The translations under genes and the position numbers were made by a program. From NCBI RefSeq assembly GCF_010614725.1, contig NZ_JAAEHL010000008.1, forward strand, positions 1 to 64,000: a stretch of 64,000 bases of DNA, in the 5' to 3' direction. The notes beneath the pieces were generated by a model that was not told the DNA's origin, did not search any database, and saw only the letters and a program-made list of their open reading frames with translations. The stretch is from Flavobacterium ajazii. GTDB taxonomy: Bacteria; Bacteroidota; Bacteroidia; Flavobacteriales; Flavobacteriaceae. Below, in pieces: positions 29,404-37,738 of this stretch (its first letter is position 1; every line of letters starts with the position of its first letter).

Positions 29404-29841
29404 TTAATCAGCGATATATTTGTTGTTCCAGTATAACATCGTCATTAAGGTAACAATTACGCAGGAAGCCAGTCCTTCAAACAACAAACAAATACAATAA
29501 GTTGGTACCGAAGGGTTTCCTCCGAACATAAAAGTTGCTGATAATGACTGAACGTAAGCATCTCCTCCTCTTGCATAACTATAAACCAGTAATCCGAAAA
29601 CGCTCATGGATACACCTACTACAGAAGTCGCCATTGCCGAAACAGCATTGGATACAAAATTGTTTTCCCCTTCCTGCAGGTTCATGTGCATTGTCCTGTT
29701 AACGCCATAAAAAATAAAGAATACATTCAGGGTACGTAAATAAAACAAATCAGCTAAACCTAATACATTCATCAGTAAAAAATAAATGCCTATGCCAAGG
29801 AATATTAGTGATCCGTTGACAATTTCTTTTGGTAATTTCAT
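29404..29841 (-). CDS. Four-helix integral membrane protein of unknown function
   Basis: 145 residues with four predicted membrane helices (about 8-28, 30-48, 65-90 and 112-138). The loops are short, with one polar segment NRTMHMNLQEGENNF between helices 2 and 3. No enzyme motif or known family. It lies between bioB and ribF on the same strand, with its own downstream hairpin. Length and helix count are compatible with a small conserved inner-membrane protein. Confidence 0.7.
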   Translation of the reverse strand: MKLPKEIVNGSLIFLGIGIYFLLMNVLGLADLFYLRTLNVFFIFYGVNRTMHMNLQEGENNFVSNAVSAMATSVVGVSMSVFGLLVYSYARGGDAYVQSLSATFMFGGNPSVPTYCICLLFEGLASCVIVTLMTMLYWNNKYIAD

Positions 29842-29960
29842 GATGGTTATTTTTAAAGAAGTTAATAGTAAATATTTGGTAAACAGTAAAGTATATTAAA
29901 TTTACTAAAAAAATAAATACAATGATTTAAAAATAACGAAAAGTATTGGTTTTGAGTTTT

Positions 29961-30890
29961 TTATAATTGACTCACAAATTCTAAAGCATTCTTTTTGTCC
30001 AGGTTTAATTGTTCTTTCAGTAAATCAACCGAGCCAAATTTTTGTTCTTCGCGCAAGTATTTTAATAACGAAATTTCAAGTTTTTCTCCGTAGATATCAG
30101 CATCAAAATCAAAAAGATTTACTTCGATGGTTTGTTTTTGACCGTTTACAGTAGGATTGAAACCGATATTCATCATTCCGAAAACTTCTTTATGACCGAT
30201 GATAGTCTTAATCACATACACACCGTTCTTTGGAATCAGTTTGTAATCTTCTTCAATCTGGATATTGGCCGTAGGAAAACCAATTGTTCTGCCTAATTGT
30301 TTTCCTTTTACAACTTCGCCGGTTAAAAAATAAGAGTATCCCAGATATTCATTGGCCAAAGTCATATTACCATCCTGTAGTGCTTTCCTGATTTTGGTTG
30401 AACTTACCGAAACATCCTGGATTTCCTGAGCTGAAATTTGTTCCACTTCAAAACCATATTCTGCTCCAAAAGCGATTAAATTGTCGATATTGGCAGTTCT
30501 GTTTCTTCCAAAACGATGGTCGTGACCAATGATTATTTTATGAATATGAAATTGGTCAACTAAAATAGAATGTACAAATTCTTCGGCGGTCAGTCTTGAA
30601 AAACTTTCGTTAAATGGATGGATAACAAGGTTTTCAATTCCTGTTGCTTCCAGAAGTTTGGATTTTTCGGGAATAGTATTTAAAAGCTTTATCTCTGATT
30701 TTTCCTGAAGGACCATTCTTGGATGCGGAAAAAAAGTAAGTACGAGGCTTTCATATTTTCCGTTTTCAGTGTTTTGAGTAATTCTTTCCAGAATTTTTTT
30801 ATGACCAATATGTACGCCATCAAAAGTGCCAAGAGTCAAAATGGTTTTCTTGGTCGAGTGGAAATCGTTAATAGAATGAAAGAGCTTCAA
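29961..30890 (-). CDS. ribF: Bifunctional riboflavin kinase / FAD synthetase
   Basis: 309 residues. The N-terminal nucleotidyltransferase domain (about 1-185) shows TLGTFDGVHIGHKKIL and the IIIGHDHRFGRNR motif; it adenylates FMN to FAD. The C-terminal flavokinase domain (about 186-309) shows GKQLGRTIGFPTANI and GVYVI; it phosphorylates riboflavin. The length is standard for the family. The start at ATG 30890 leaves a 21-base distance to a -7 box at 30912. Confidence 0.96.
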   Translation of the reverse strand: MKLFHSINDFHSTKKTILTLGTFDGVHIGHKKILERITQNTENGKYESLVLTFFPHPRMVLQEKSEIKLLNTIPEKSKLLEATGIENLVIHPFNESFSRLTAEEFVHSILVDQFHIHKIIIGHDHRFGRNRTANIDNLIAFGAEYGFEVEQISAQEIQDVSVSSTKIRKALQDGNMTLANEYLGYSYFLTGEVVKGKQLGRTIGFPTANIQIEEDYKLIPKNGVYVIKTIIGHKEVFGMMNIGFNPTVNGQKQTIEVNLFDFDADIYGEKLEISLLKYLREEQKFGSVDLLKEQLNLDKKNALEFVSQL

Positions 30891-30911
30891 AACAAATTAT
30901 TTAAGATGATG

Positions 30912-30919
30912 CAAATTTA
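30912..30919 (-). promoter_or_regulatory. Candidate -7 box for ribF
   Basis: TAAATTTG followed by C on the - strand fits TAnnTTTG; a TTG lies 24 bases further upstream, one base beyond the usual spacing range. Confidence 0.4.
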
Positions 30920-31087
30920 TACTATCTATTTTAAATCTGATAGCAACCTGAATTGATTTTTTGAATTGATTCGTCTGGTTTTTGTGAAAAAGAACTAATT
31001 CGTCGACAGGAAACAAATATCTGTCGATAATAGATAAGAATTTAACTTAATTAATTTAATTTTGATTCTCTAAATAACCTCTTGATT

Positions 31088-33751
31088 ATGAAAAAACAAC
31101 TACTTGTCCTGCTTTTTATTTTTTGTTGTATTGCAGCTCATGCTCAGACAAATGTTCTTTGGGAAAAAGTGAATTCTGTTTCTGCTAAAAAAGCCGGAAG
31201 TGCTTCTGGTCAGGATAAGTTATATTACAAACTGAATGAAAATCTTTTTACTCAGAAAGTTTTGGCTTCAGGTAAAATATCAAAAAGTGCAGCGTCTGAA
31301 ATTACCATTCCAAATGCAGAGGGTGTTTTAGAACGATTTATGGTTTGGGAATCTTCAAATTTTGATCCTGAACTGCAAGCAAAATACCCGGAAATCAGAG
31401 CATATGAAGGAGCCGGTCTGGATGATAAAACTGCAAAAATCCACTTCAGTGTGGCACCGATTGGGGTTCAGACGATGGTACTTCGTGCAGACAAAGCAAC
31501 TGAATTTATTGAGCAAAATCAGGATGATAAATCAGAGTATGTATTGTTCACTTCTAAAAATAAGGACACTTCAAAATCGATGATTTGTGCAACCAAAGAT
31601 GATAGTAGTAAAAACTCTTCAGGAAGTACAGCCAAGACAGCATCCAATACAAAAACTTTAAAAACACTTCGATTGGCAATATCATGTACAGGAGAGTATA
31701 CCGCTTTTTATGGGGGTACAAAAGCAGGTGCATTAGCAGGAATGAATGCTACAATGACAAGAGTGAATGCTGTTTTTAATAAAGATCTGGCAGTACAATT
31801 GAAGTTAATAGCCAACAATGAAGATATTATTTATACAAGTGCCGCTACGGATCCTTATTCTAATGCTAACACTGGTGCAAAAGGTGCATGGAACTTAGAA
31901 GTTCAGCAAACTTTAACAACAGTTATTGGAAACAGTGCTTATGATATTGGTCACTTATTTGGGGGTTCAGGAGGTGGAGGAGATGCAGGCTGTATAGGCT
32001 GTGTATGTGATAATCCTGTTTCGGCAACAGATGATCAGGCAAAAGGAAGTGCTTTTACCTCGCCTTTAAATTCTATTCCGCAGGGAGATACTTTTGATAT
32101 TGATTATGTAGCTCACGAAATGGGGCATCAGTTAGGAGCTACCCATACTTTTTCTTACGCAATCGAAGGGACCGGTACAAATGTAGAGCCGGGAAGTGGA
32201 TCGACTATTATGGGGTATGCAGGAGTAACAGGTGATTATGATATTCAAAACAATTCTGATGATTATTTTGCCTATGCGAGTATTTTACAAATCCAAAATA
32301 ACCTTGCGACAAAAACTTGTCCGGTAAGTACAGCAATTGCAAACAATCCTCCTGTAATAAATGCAGGTTCAGATTATACAATTCCATTTAATACACCTTT
32401 TGTTTTAACAGGAACAGGTTCAGATACTGAAGGGGATTCTATTACCTATTGCTGGGAGCAGAATGATAGTGCAACTAACGAGGCATCAGGAAGCAATAGT
32501 ATTGCTTATCCTTCAAAACCAGACGGATCATTATTCCGGTCACTGCCGCCTACGGCATCATCAATTCGTTATATGCCAAGTCTGAATACTGTGCTCCAGA
32601 ACAGATTAACGACAACCTGGGAATCAGTTTCATCAATACCAAGAAATCTGCATTTTTCTTTAACAGGAAGAGACAATGCAGTCTTAGATACTCCTCAGAC
32701 AAATACTGGTAATATGGTCGTTACAGTAAGTTCTGTTGGACCATTTGTAGTAACTTCTCAAAATACTACAGACATTGGCTGGCAAAAAGGCTCTTTTCAG
32801 CCTATAACCTGGAATGTAAATAATACCAATACATTAGGAGGTTCTGCTAATGTAAATATTAAATTGTCGACAGATGGGGGACTGACTTTTCCAATAACCC
32901 TGGCCGCCAATACACCAAATGATGGTTCAGAGACTATTACAGTGCCTTCAGATGTTACTGCTACAAATTGCAGAATTTTAATTGAACCAACTGCTAATAT
33001 TTATTATGCTTTAAATACAAATTCGTTTGCAGTAGGTTATACATCGGCAACGACTTGTAATTCTTATAGTTTTGGCAGTGCGTTTAGTATTCCTTTCTCG
33101 AGTTCTTTTACAACAAAGACAGTCACTGTACCGGCTTCTACCGGAACGGTATCAGATGTAAATGTAGCTATAAATGTAACGCATGACAGATTTTCGGATA
33201 TCGAAATTCAAATAGCAAGTCCACTGGGTACTGTTGTAAAATTGTATGATAAAGATTGTGCTATTGTTAGCTCGACATTAATACTTGGTTACGATGATTC
33301 GGGAGTTGCTTTGGATTGTTCTAAAACTACCAGCCAGATTGTTTTGCCGATAGAATCATTAAGCGCATTTAATGGGCAAAATCCTCAGGGAACATGGACG
33401 TTCAGGGTTCGTGATGCCGTTTCCGGAGCTTTCGGAACTATAAATTCTGCTTCGGTAAATATCTGCACTCAAACGTTCACACTGGATAATTCTGAATTTG
33501 AAAAGATAGATTTTGTATTATATCCTAATCCAAATAAAGGAAATTTTACTGTTCAGTTCGACAGTGATTCAACCAAAGTAGTAGAAGTAACAGTACATAA
33601 CATTTTAGGAGAAAAAGTATACAGTAAAACTTTCAATAAAACTCCGTATTTCTACGAGAATATTCAGATGCAGAATACTACAGCCGGATTGTATCTGGTA
33701 ACGGTGACAAATGGTGATCGAAGAATAGTTAAAAAAATAATCGTAAACTAA
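31088..33751 (+). CDS. Secreted reprolysin-like (M12B) zinc metalloprotease, T9SS type A
   Basis: The frame opens at TTG 31082, but ATG 31088 begins a standard signal peptide (MKKQLLVLLFIFCCIAAHAQ). A propeptide-like region precedes the catalytic domain, with the full metzincin motif HEMGHQLGATH at 343-353 and a Met-turn (STIMGYAG). A PKD-like stretch follows (GSDTEGDSITYCWEQ). A proprotein-convertase P domain comes after it (INVTHDRFSDIEIQIASPLGT..NPQGTWTFRVRDAV). The last ~80 residues are a type A sorting domain (YPNPNKGNFTVQF..GEKVYSKTF..GLYLVTVTNGDRRIVKKIIVN). It is exported by Sec and T9SS and probably degrades extracellular protein. Confidence 0.92.
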   Translation: MKKQLLVLLFIFCCIAAHAQTNVLWEKVNSVSAKKAGSASGQDKLYYKLNENLFTQKVLASGKISKSAASEITIPNAEGVLERFMVWESSNFDPELQAKYPEIRAYEGAGLDDKTAKIHFSVAPIGVQTMVLRADKATEFIEQNQDDKSEYVLFTSKNKDTSKSMICATKDDSSKNSSGSTAKTASNTKTLKTLRLAISCTGEYTAFYGGTKAGALAGMNATMTRVNAVFNKDLAVQLKLIANNEDIIYTSAATDPYSNANTGAKGAWNLEVQQTLTTVIGNSAYDIGHLFGGSGGGGDAGCIGCVCDNPVSATDDQAKGSAFTSPLNSIPQGDTFDIDYVAHEMGHQLGATHTFSYAIEGTGTNVEPGSGSTIMGYAGVTGDYDIQNNSDDYFAYASILQIQNNLATKTCPVSTAIANNPPVINAGSDYTIPFNTPFVLTGTGSDTEGDSITYCWEQNDSATNEASGSNSIAYPSKPDGSLFRSLPPTASSIRYMPSLNTVLQNRLTTTWESVSSIPRNLHFSLTGRDNAVLDTPQTNTGNMVVTVSSVGPFVVTSQNTTDIGWQKGSFQPITWNVNNTNTLGGSANVNIKLSTDGGLTFPITLAANTPNDGSETITVPSDVTATNCRILIEPTANIYYALNTNSFAVGYTSATTCNSYSFGSAFSIPFSSSFTTKTVTVPASTGTVSDVNVAINVTHDRFSDIEIQIASPLGTVVKLYDKDCAIVSSTLILGYDDSGVALDCSKTTSQIVLPIESLSAFNGQNPQGTWTFRVRDAVSGAFGTINSASVNICTQTFTLDNSEFEKIDFVLYPNPNKGNFTVQFDSDSTKVVEVTVHNILGEKVYSKTFNKTPYFYENIQMQNTTAGLYLVTVTNGDRRIVKKIIVN

Positions 33752-33752
33752 A

Positions 33753-34433
33753 TTAGTGTGCCATTGCCATACAAACAATACTGATTTTAGCTCCCGGAAT
33801 TTTAAGTAATGAACGGGAGCAGGCTTCAAGAGTGGCACCGGTAGTAAGAACGTCATCAATAAGCAAAAAATGTTTGTTGTGGTTCTCTTCTGAAAAGTTT
33901 ACATCGAATACATTTTTTATTCCTTCTGAACGACCTAAAAGATTTTTTTTGGATTGTGTTTTGGAGTATTTGGTTCTAAATAAAATCGAATTATCATAAG
34001 GAATATTTAATCCTTCAGACAAAGCTTTCCCAAAAGTAGTGACCTGATTATAGCCGCGTTCTTTAAACTTTTTTTGGTGTAAAGGAACAGGGATTACAAC
34101 ATCAAAAGCAGTTTTGAGATTGATGTTTTTTAAATCTTCCACATACCAGTTTCCCAGAACGGTTCCGATTTCCTCGTTGCCTTTGTATTTCAGATTATGA
34201 ATCAGTTCCTGAACTATTCCCTTTTTGTTGAAATATAAAAAAGCAGAGGCATGTTCAATTTCAATTTTGCCATAAAACTTTTTTACTGCTTCATTATTAG
34301 AGTCTAAATGATATTGTGTGAGAGGCATTTCATGACGGCAATTAGTACAGAAAACAATTTCATTAGTCATTAAAAGTGTATGACAACCTGCACAGACTTT
34401 AGGGAAAAAGAGGTTTTTTAAAGATTCAAACAT
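33753..34433 (-). CDS. comF: ComF-family phosphoribosyltransferase-like protein
   Basis: 226 residues. The N-terminal zinc-ribbon-like pairs (CAGC and CTNC) are followed by IVQELIHNLKYKG and VIPVPLHQKKFKERGYNQ. The PRPP-binding loop is FLLIDDVLTTGAT. The family is linked to DNA uptake in transformable bacteria (ComF/GntX), but its biochemical role is not established. It is convergent with the metalloprotease gene, leaving one base between the two reading frames; no terminator is visible there. Confidence 0.9.
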   Translation of the reverse strand: MFESLKNLFFPKVCAGCHTLLMTNEIVFCTNCRHEMPLTQYHLDSNNEAVKKFYGKIEIEHASAFLYFNKKGIVQELIHNLKYKGNEEIGTVLGNWYVEDLKNINLKTAFDVVIPVPLHQKKFKERGYNQVTTFGKALSEGLNIPYDNSILFRTKYSKTQSKKNLLGRSEGIKNVFDVNFSEENHNKHFLLIDDVLTTGATLEACSRSLLKIPGAKISIVCMAMAH

Positions 34434-34656
34434 GTTTTGTTTTTAATAAAAGTAAGAAAAATATTAAAAATAAAAAAAATGCATGTTGAAAAGTTAGATG
34501 TGTAATTCAAAAAAAAGAAAAATCAAATTAAAAGATTTTAAATGTAGATTATTTGAAAAAATATTCTGAAGTGTAAAAATCAGGATTTATTTATAAAAAA
34601 TTAGAAATCAAGGGGCAATCTTCAGTTATTTTTCTTTTTTTTAAATTCACTTTTTA

Positions 34657-34664
34657 TATTTTTG
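34657..34664 (+). promoter_or_regulatory. Promoter -7 box of glyS with very short leader
   Basis: TATTTTTG followed by C ends only seven bases before the ATG at 34672. Initiation a few bases downstream of the box would give a nearly leaderless mRNA. No clear TTG lies at -33. Confidence 0.5.
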
Positions 34665-34671
34665 CACCACT

Positions 34672-36210
34672 ATGGCAAAACAAGAAGATATATTTAAGAA
34701 TGTGGTTTCGCACGCAAAAGAGTACGGATTTATATTTCCGTCAAGCGAAGTATACGATGGATTGAGTGCAGTATATGATTATGCACAAAATGGTGTCGAA
34801 TTAAAAAAGAATATCCGTGAATATTGGTGGAAATCAATGGTTCAGATGAATGAAAATATTGTAGGTTTAGATGCTGCAATATTAATGCATCCAACAACCT
34901 GGAAAGCTTCAGGCCATGTTGATGCTTTTAATGACCCATTAATTGATAATAAAGATTCTAAAAAAAGATATAGAGCTGATACTTTAGTTGAAGATTATTG
35001 TAAAAAACTTGAAGATAAGGCTGATAAAGAAATTGATAAAGCAAGAGCTCGTTTTGGTGATGCTTTTAACAAGGAAGAATTTATAACGACAAATGCTCGC
35101 GTAGTTGAATATCTTGCAAAAAAGAAAGAAATTTTATCAAGATTAGCAAAAGGTATGACTGATGATCTTCAGGATGTGAAAGCATTGATAGAAGAATTAG
35201 GAATCGCCGATCCTGAAACCGGTTCTAAAAACTGGACAGATGTTAAGCAATTCAACTTGATGTTCGGAACAAAATTAGGAGCTTCTGCAGAAAATGCAAT
35301 GGATCTTTATTTACGTCCGGAAACGGCTCAGGGTATTTTCGTTAACTTTTTAAATGTTCAGAAATCGGGTCGTATGAAAGTTCCTTTTGGAATTGCTCAA
35401 ACCGGTAAAGCGTTTAGAAATGAAATTGTTGCACGACAATTCATTTTCCGTATGCGTGAATTCGAACAAATGGAAATGCAGTTTTTTGTGCGTCCGGGAG
35501 AAGAAATGAAATCATACGAATACTGGAAAGAAACTCGTTTGAAATGGCATTTATCTTTAGGATTAGGAAAAGAAAATTACCGTTTTCACGATCATGAAAA
35601 ATTAGCACACTACGCAAATGCAGCTGCAGATATCGAATTTAATTTTCCTTTTGGATTCAAAGAATTAGAAGGTATCCACTCTCGTACTGATTTCGATTTG
35701 AAAGCACACGAAGAATATTCAGGAAGAAAATTACAATATTTTGATCCTGAACTGAATGAAAACTATGTGCCATACGTAGTGGAAACTTCAGTTGGTTTGG
35801 ATCGTATGTTTTTGGCTGTTTTTGCAACTTCATTGCAGGAAGAAACTTTAGAAGACGGTTCAACAAGAACAGTTCTGAAATTGCCGGCAGTTTTAGCACC
35901 AACAAAAGCGGCAGTTTTGCCGTTAGTTAAAAAAGATGGATTGCCTGAAATTTCAAGAAAAATCATTGAAGATTTGAAATGGGATTTCAACGTAGCTTAT
36001 GATGAAAAAGATGCTGTAGGACGTCGTTACAGAAGACAGGATGCTCTTGGAACTCCGTTCTGTATCACGGTAGACCATCAGACACTTGAAGACGAAACGG
36101 TAACAATTCGTCACAGAGATACAATGAAACAGGATCGTGTAAAAATTACTGAATTAAGAGCTATTATCGAAAATGAAGTTTCGATGAAAAACTGGCTGAT
36201 GAAAATGTAG
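34672..36210 (+). CDS. glyS: Glycine--tRNA ligase (single-chain, dimeric type)
   Basis: A 512-residue class II aminoacyl-tRNA synthetase of the eukaryote-like alpha2 type, which charges tRNA-Gly. Motif 1/2/3 regions are visible: LYLRPETAQGIFVNF, GKAFRNEIVARQFIFRMREFEQMEMQFF and VVETSVGLDRMFLAVF. The anticodon-binding domain occupies the last ~120 residues (KLPAVLAPTKAAVLPLVKKDG..RYRRQDALGTPFCITVD). Length and motif order are as expected. It is single-gene with its own promoter and terminator. Confidence 0.97.
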   Translation: MAKQEDIFKNVVSHAKEYGFIFPSSEVYDGLSAVYDYAQNGVELKKNIREYWWKSMVQMNENIVGLDAAILMHPTTWKASGHVDAFNDPLIDNKDSKKRYRADTLVEDYCKKLEDKADKEIDKARARFGDAFNKEEFITTNARVVEYLAKKKEILSRLAKGMTDDLQDVKALIEELGIADPETGSKNWTDVKQFNLMFGTKLGASAENAMDLYLRPETAQGIFVNFLNVQKSGRMKVPFGIAQTGKAFRNEIVARQFIFRMREFEQMEMQFFVRPGEEMKSYEYWKETRLKWHLSLGLGKENYRFHDHEKLAHYANAAADIEFNFPFGFKELEGIHSRTDFDLKAHEEYSGRKLQYFDPELNENYVPYVVETSVGLDRMFLAVFATSLQEETLEDGSTRTVLKLPAVLAPTKAAVLPLVKKDGLPEISRKIIEDLKWDFNVAYDEKDAVGRRYRRQDALGTPFCITVDHQTLEDETVTIRHRDTMKQDRVKITELRAIIENEVSMKNWLMKM

Positions 36211-36231
36211 TTTTTTAATTTTCAATATATT

Positions 36232-36267
36232 AAATCCCAAATTCCGATAGGAGTTTGGGATTTTTTT
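36232..36267 (+). terminator. glyS terminator
   Basis: Stem AAATCCCAAA/TTTGGGATTT with a 12-base loop and a T run. Confidence 0.9.
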
Positions 36268-36405
36268 ATGCTATGCATCCGGTTGTTTTTTTACAGATGC
36301 TCGTTATACGTTTCAATATTTTTTATAACTTTAGATGTTTTCTTTTACAGAAAATATTCTTCCCCAAATAAATAGATTAACCCCCAAAATTTAATCACAG
36401 AACAA

Positions 36406-37218
36406 ATGAATTACACCTACATTATTTTAGATGATGATCCGGAAAGTGTTGAACGAATCAGGACAATTGCAAGTGAGTTTTCGGAGCTGAATTTTATAGC
36501 TTCGGCCAATAACTACAACGATGGACTTAACCTGATTCTGAAGCATACACCTGATTTGGTTTTTTTAGAAATTGATCCCAAAGACAAAGCCAGTGGGCTT
36601 GGTCTGACCTTAATTAATGGCTTATTGATGTATTTGAAAGAATTGCCAAAAATTATTGTAACAACAAAAAGTAAGGATTTAGCGTTTGATTGTATTCAGT
36701 ATGAAGTAAACGATTATTTTCTTAAACCGTTATCAGCTATAGATTTTGTAAAATTGATTCATAAACTGAATAAATTATATAACGAAGATGAGGTACTCCT
36801 GGTTCAGAAACTGAAACCAAAAGAAAAACAAAATCTGGAAGAAGGTATTCAAATGAATAAAAACCGTAAATCTTTCATTTTATGTGTAAAATCATATGGA
36901 GACCATCGTTATATTGATTCAAATGAAATCTGTTATTTTCAGGCCGATAATAACTCGACAGATATTCATTTGAAAAACGGAGAAATGATTACGGCTTTTA
37001 AAACACTGAAGCATTTTGAAACAGTTTTGTCAAATCCTTTTATCAGGATACACAACAGTTATATTGTAAACCGGAATTATATTTCGAGAATTCATACAGG
37101 AAATTCTTTATGTTACATTAAAAAAACAACTATAAAACTGCCATTTTCCAAGTCTTACAAAGCAAATGTGGACTTCATAATTAGTGAATTTGCCAATGAA
37201 AATTACATAGAAACTTAA
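36406..37218 (+). CDS. LytTR-family response regulator with Glu at the phospho-acceptor position
   Basis: 270 residues. The receiver domain (about 1-125) keeps the acidic pocket (D9-D11, IILDDDP) and the Lys in YFLKPLS. At the phospho-acceptor place it reads DLVFLEIDP, with Glu at 55 instead of Asp. The C-terminal LytTR DNA-binding domain (about 165-265) is typical (ICYFQADNNSTDIHLKNGE, FIRIHNSYIVNRNYISRI, LPFSKSYK). Asp-to-Glu here often mimics a permanently active receiver or makes it phosphorylation-independent. It stands without a kinase gene next to it and precedes a small secreted protein gene, a possible target. Confidence 0.9.
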   Translation: MNYTYIILDDDPESVERIRTIASEFSELNFIASANNYNDGLNLILKHTPDLVFLEIDPKDKASGLGLTLINGLLMYLKELPKIIVTTKSKDLAFDCIQYEVNDYFLKPLSAIDFVKLIHKLNKLYNEDEVLLVQKLKPKEKQNLEEGIQMNKNRKSFILCVKSYGDHRYIDSNEICYFQADNNSTDIHLKNGEMITAFKTLKHFETVLSNPFIRIHNSYIVNRNYISRIHTGNSLCYIKKTTIKLPFSKSYKANVDFIISEFANENYIET

Positions 37219-37333
37219 AATAAAACCATCTGCCATGATTTGCTATCTATTCACTCATGAACGGGTAGCATTGACCATAAATGCCTTTTTCTAAGGCGAT
37301 TGTTGAGCTTTACTGTATTAGTTTTACAACAGA

Positions 37334-37352
37334 ATTCCGAACGAAACGGAAT
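37334..37352. promoter_or_regulatory. Inverted repeat upstream of the small secreted protein gene
   Basis: ATTCCG, seven bases, CGGAAT, about 45 bases before the ATG. It may be an operator or leader hairpin; no binding protein can be assigned. Confidence 0.35.
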
Positions 37353-37394
37353 CAGAAAATGTAAAAAAGTATAACAATATAAAACTCAACGGTC

Positions 37395-37631
37395 ATGAAA
37401 AAATTAGCTTTAACAACAGGATTATTCTCTTTAGTAATGGTATTAACTTCATTTAATACTTCTGCAACAACTACTAATGATACTATAATAAACAATACAA
37501 CAATCGGTATTGATGGAAATCAGTCAGCAGGACAAAGCAGAAAAGTGGATATGATGGGTTCTGACTTATCAAATCAAAAATTAAGTATTGATGGAAATCA
37601 GTCAGCAGGACAAAGCAGAAAAGTGGATTAA
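37395..37631 (+). CDS. Small secreted protein with two identical 14-residue repeats
   Basis: 78 residues, ATG 37395. A Sec signal peptide covers about 1-24 (MKKLALTTGLFSLVMVLTSF). The mature part is short, polar and Cys-free. It contains IDGNQSAGQSRKVD twice, at residues 39-52 and 65-78, the second copy forming the exact C-terminus. The spacer is MMGSDLSNQKLS. At DNA level the repeats are identical over 44 bp, including third codon positions, so the duplication is recent or conserved by correction. No family recognised. A strong terminator follows and a TPR-domain histidine kinase lies downstream, so a secreted signal or surface peptide is possible. Confidence 0.75.
   Translation: MKKLALTTGLFSLVMVLTSFNTSATTTNDTIINNTTIGIDGNQSAGQSRKVDMMGSDLSNQKLSIDGNQSAGQSRKVD
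37507..37628 (+). repeat. Pair of perfect 44-bp direct repeats
   Basis: Copies at 37507-37550 and 37585-37628, start-to-start 78 bp (26 codons), no mismatches. They encode the repeated peptide of the small secreted protein. Confidence 0.95.
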
Positions 37632-37661
37632 TTACTTGTAATTCATTTAAATATATCAAAG

Positions 37662-37686
37662 GCCGTCTAATTTAGACGGCTTTTTT
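37662..37686 (+). terminator. Terminator of the small secreted protein gene
   Basis: GC-rich stem GCCGTCT/AGACGGC with a 5-base loop and six T. It separates the small gene from the kinase gene, so they are not simply one transcript. Confidence 0.9.
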
Positions 37687-37718
37687 GTTTAAGGCTAATA
37701 GATAGTTTTGTATTTTTG
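37685..37718 (+). promoter_or_regulatory. Candidate promoter of the TPR histidine kinase
   Basis: TTG (37685-37687), 23 bases, TATTTTTG (37711-37718), at the edge of the accepted spacing; a second box, TAGTTTTG, lies at 37703-37710. The -33 element would overlap the preceding terminator. Confidence 0.35.
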
Positions 37719-37738
37719 ATTAAACATTACAGACGAAG

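Noticed and set aside
37395..37631. Small secreted protein considered as a T9SS substrate
   Set aside because: It is too short and lacks any sorting-domain signature; Sec export alone is supported.
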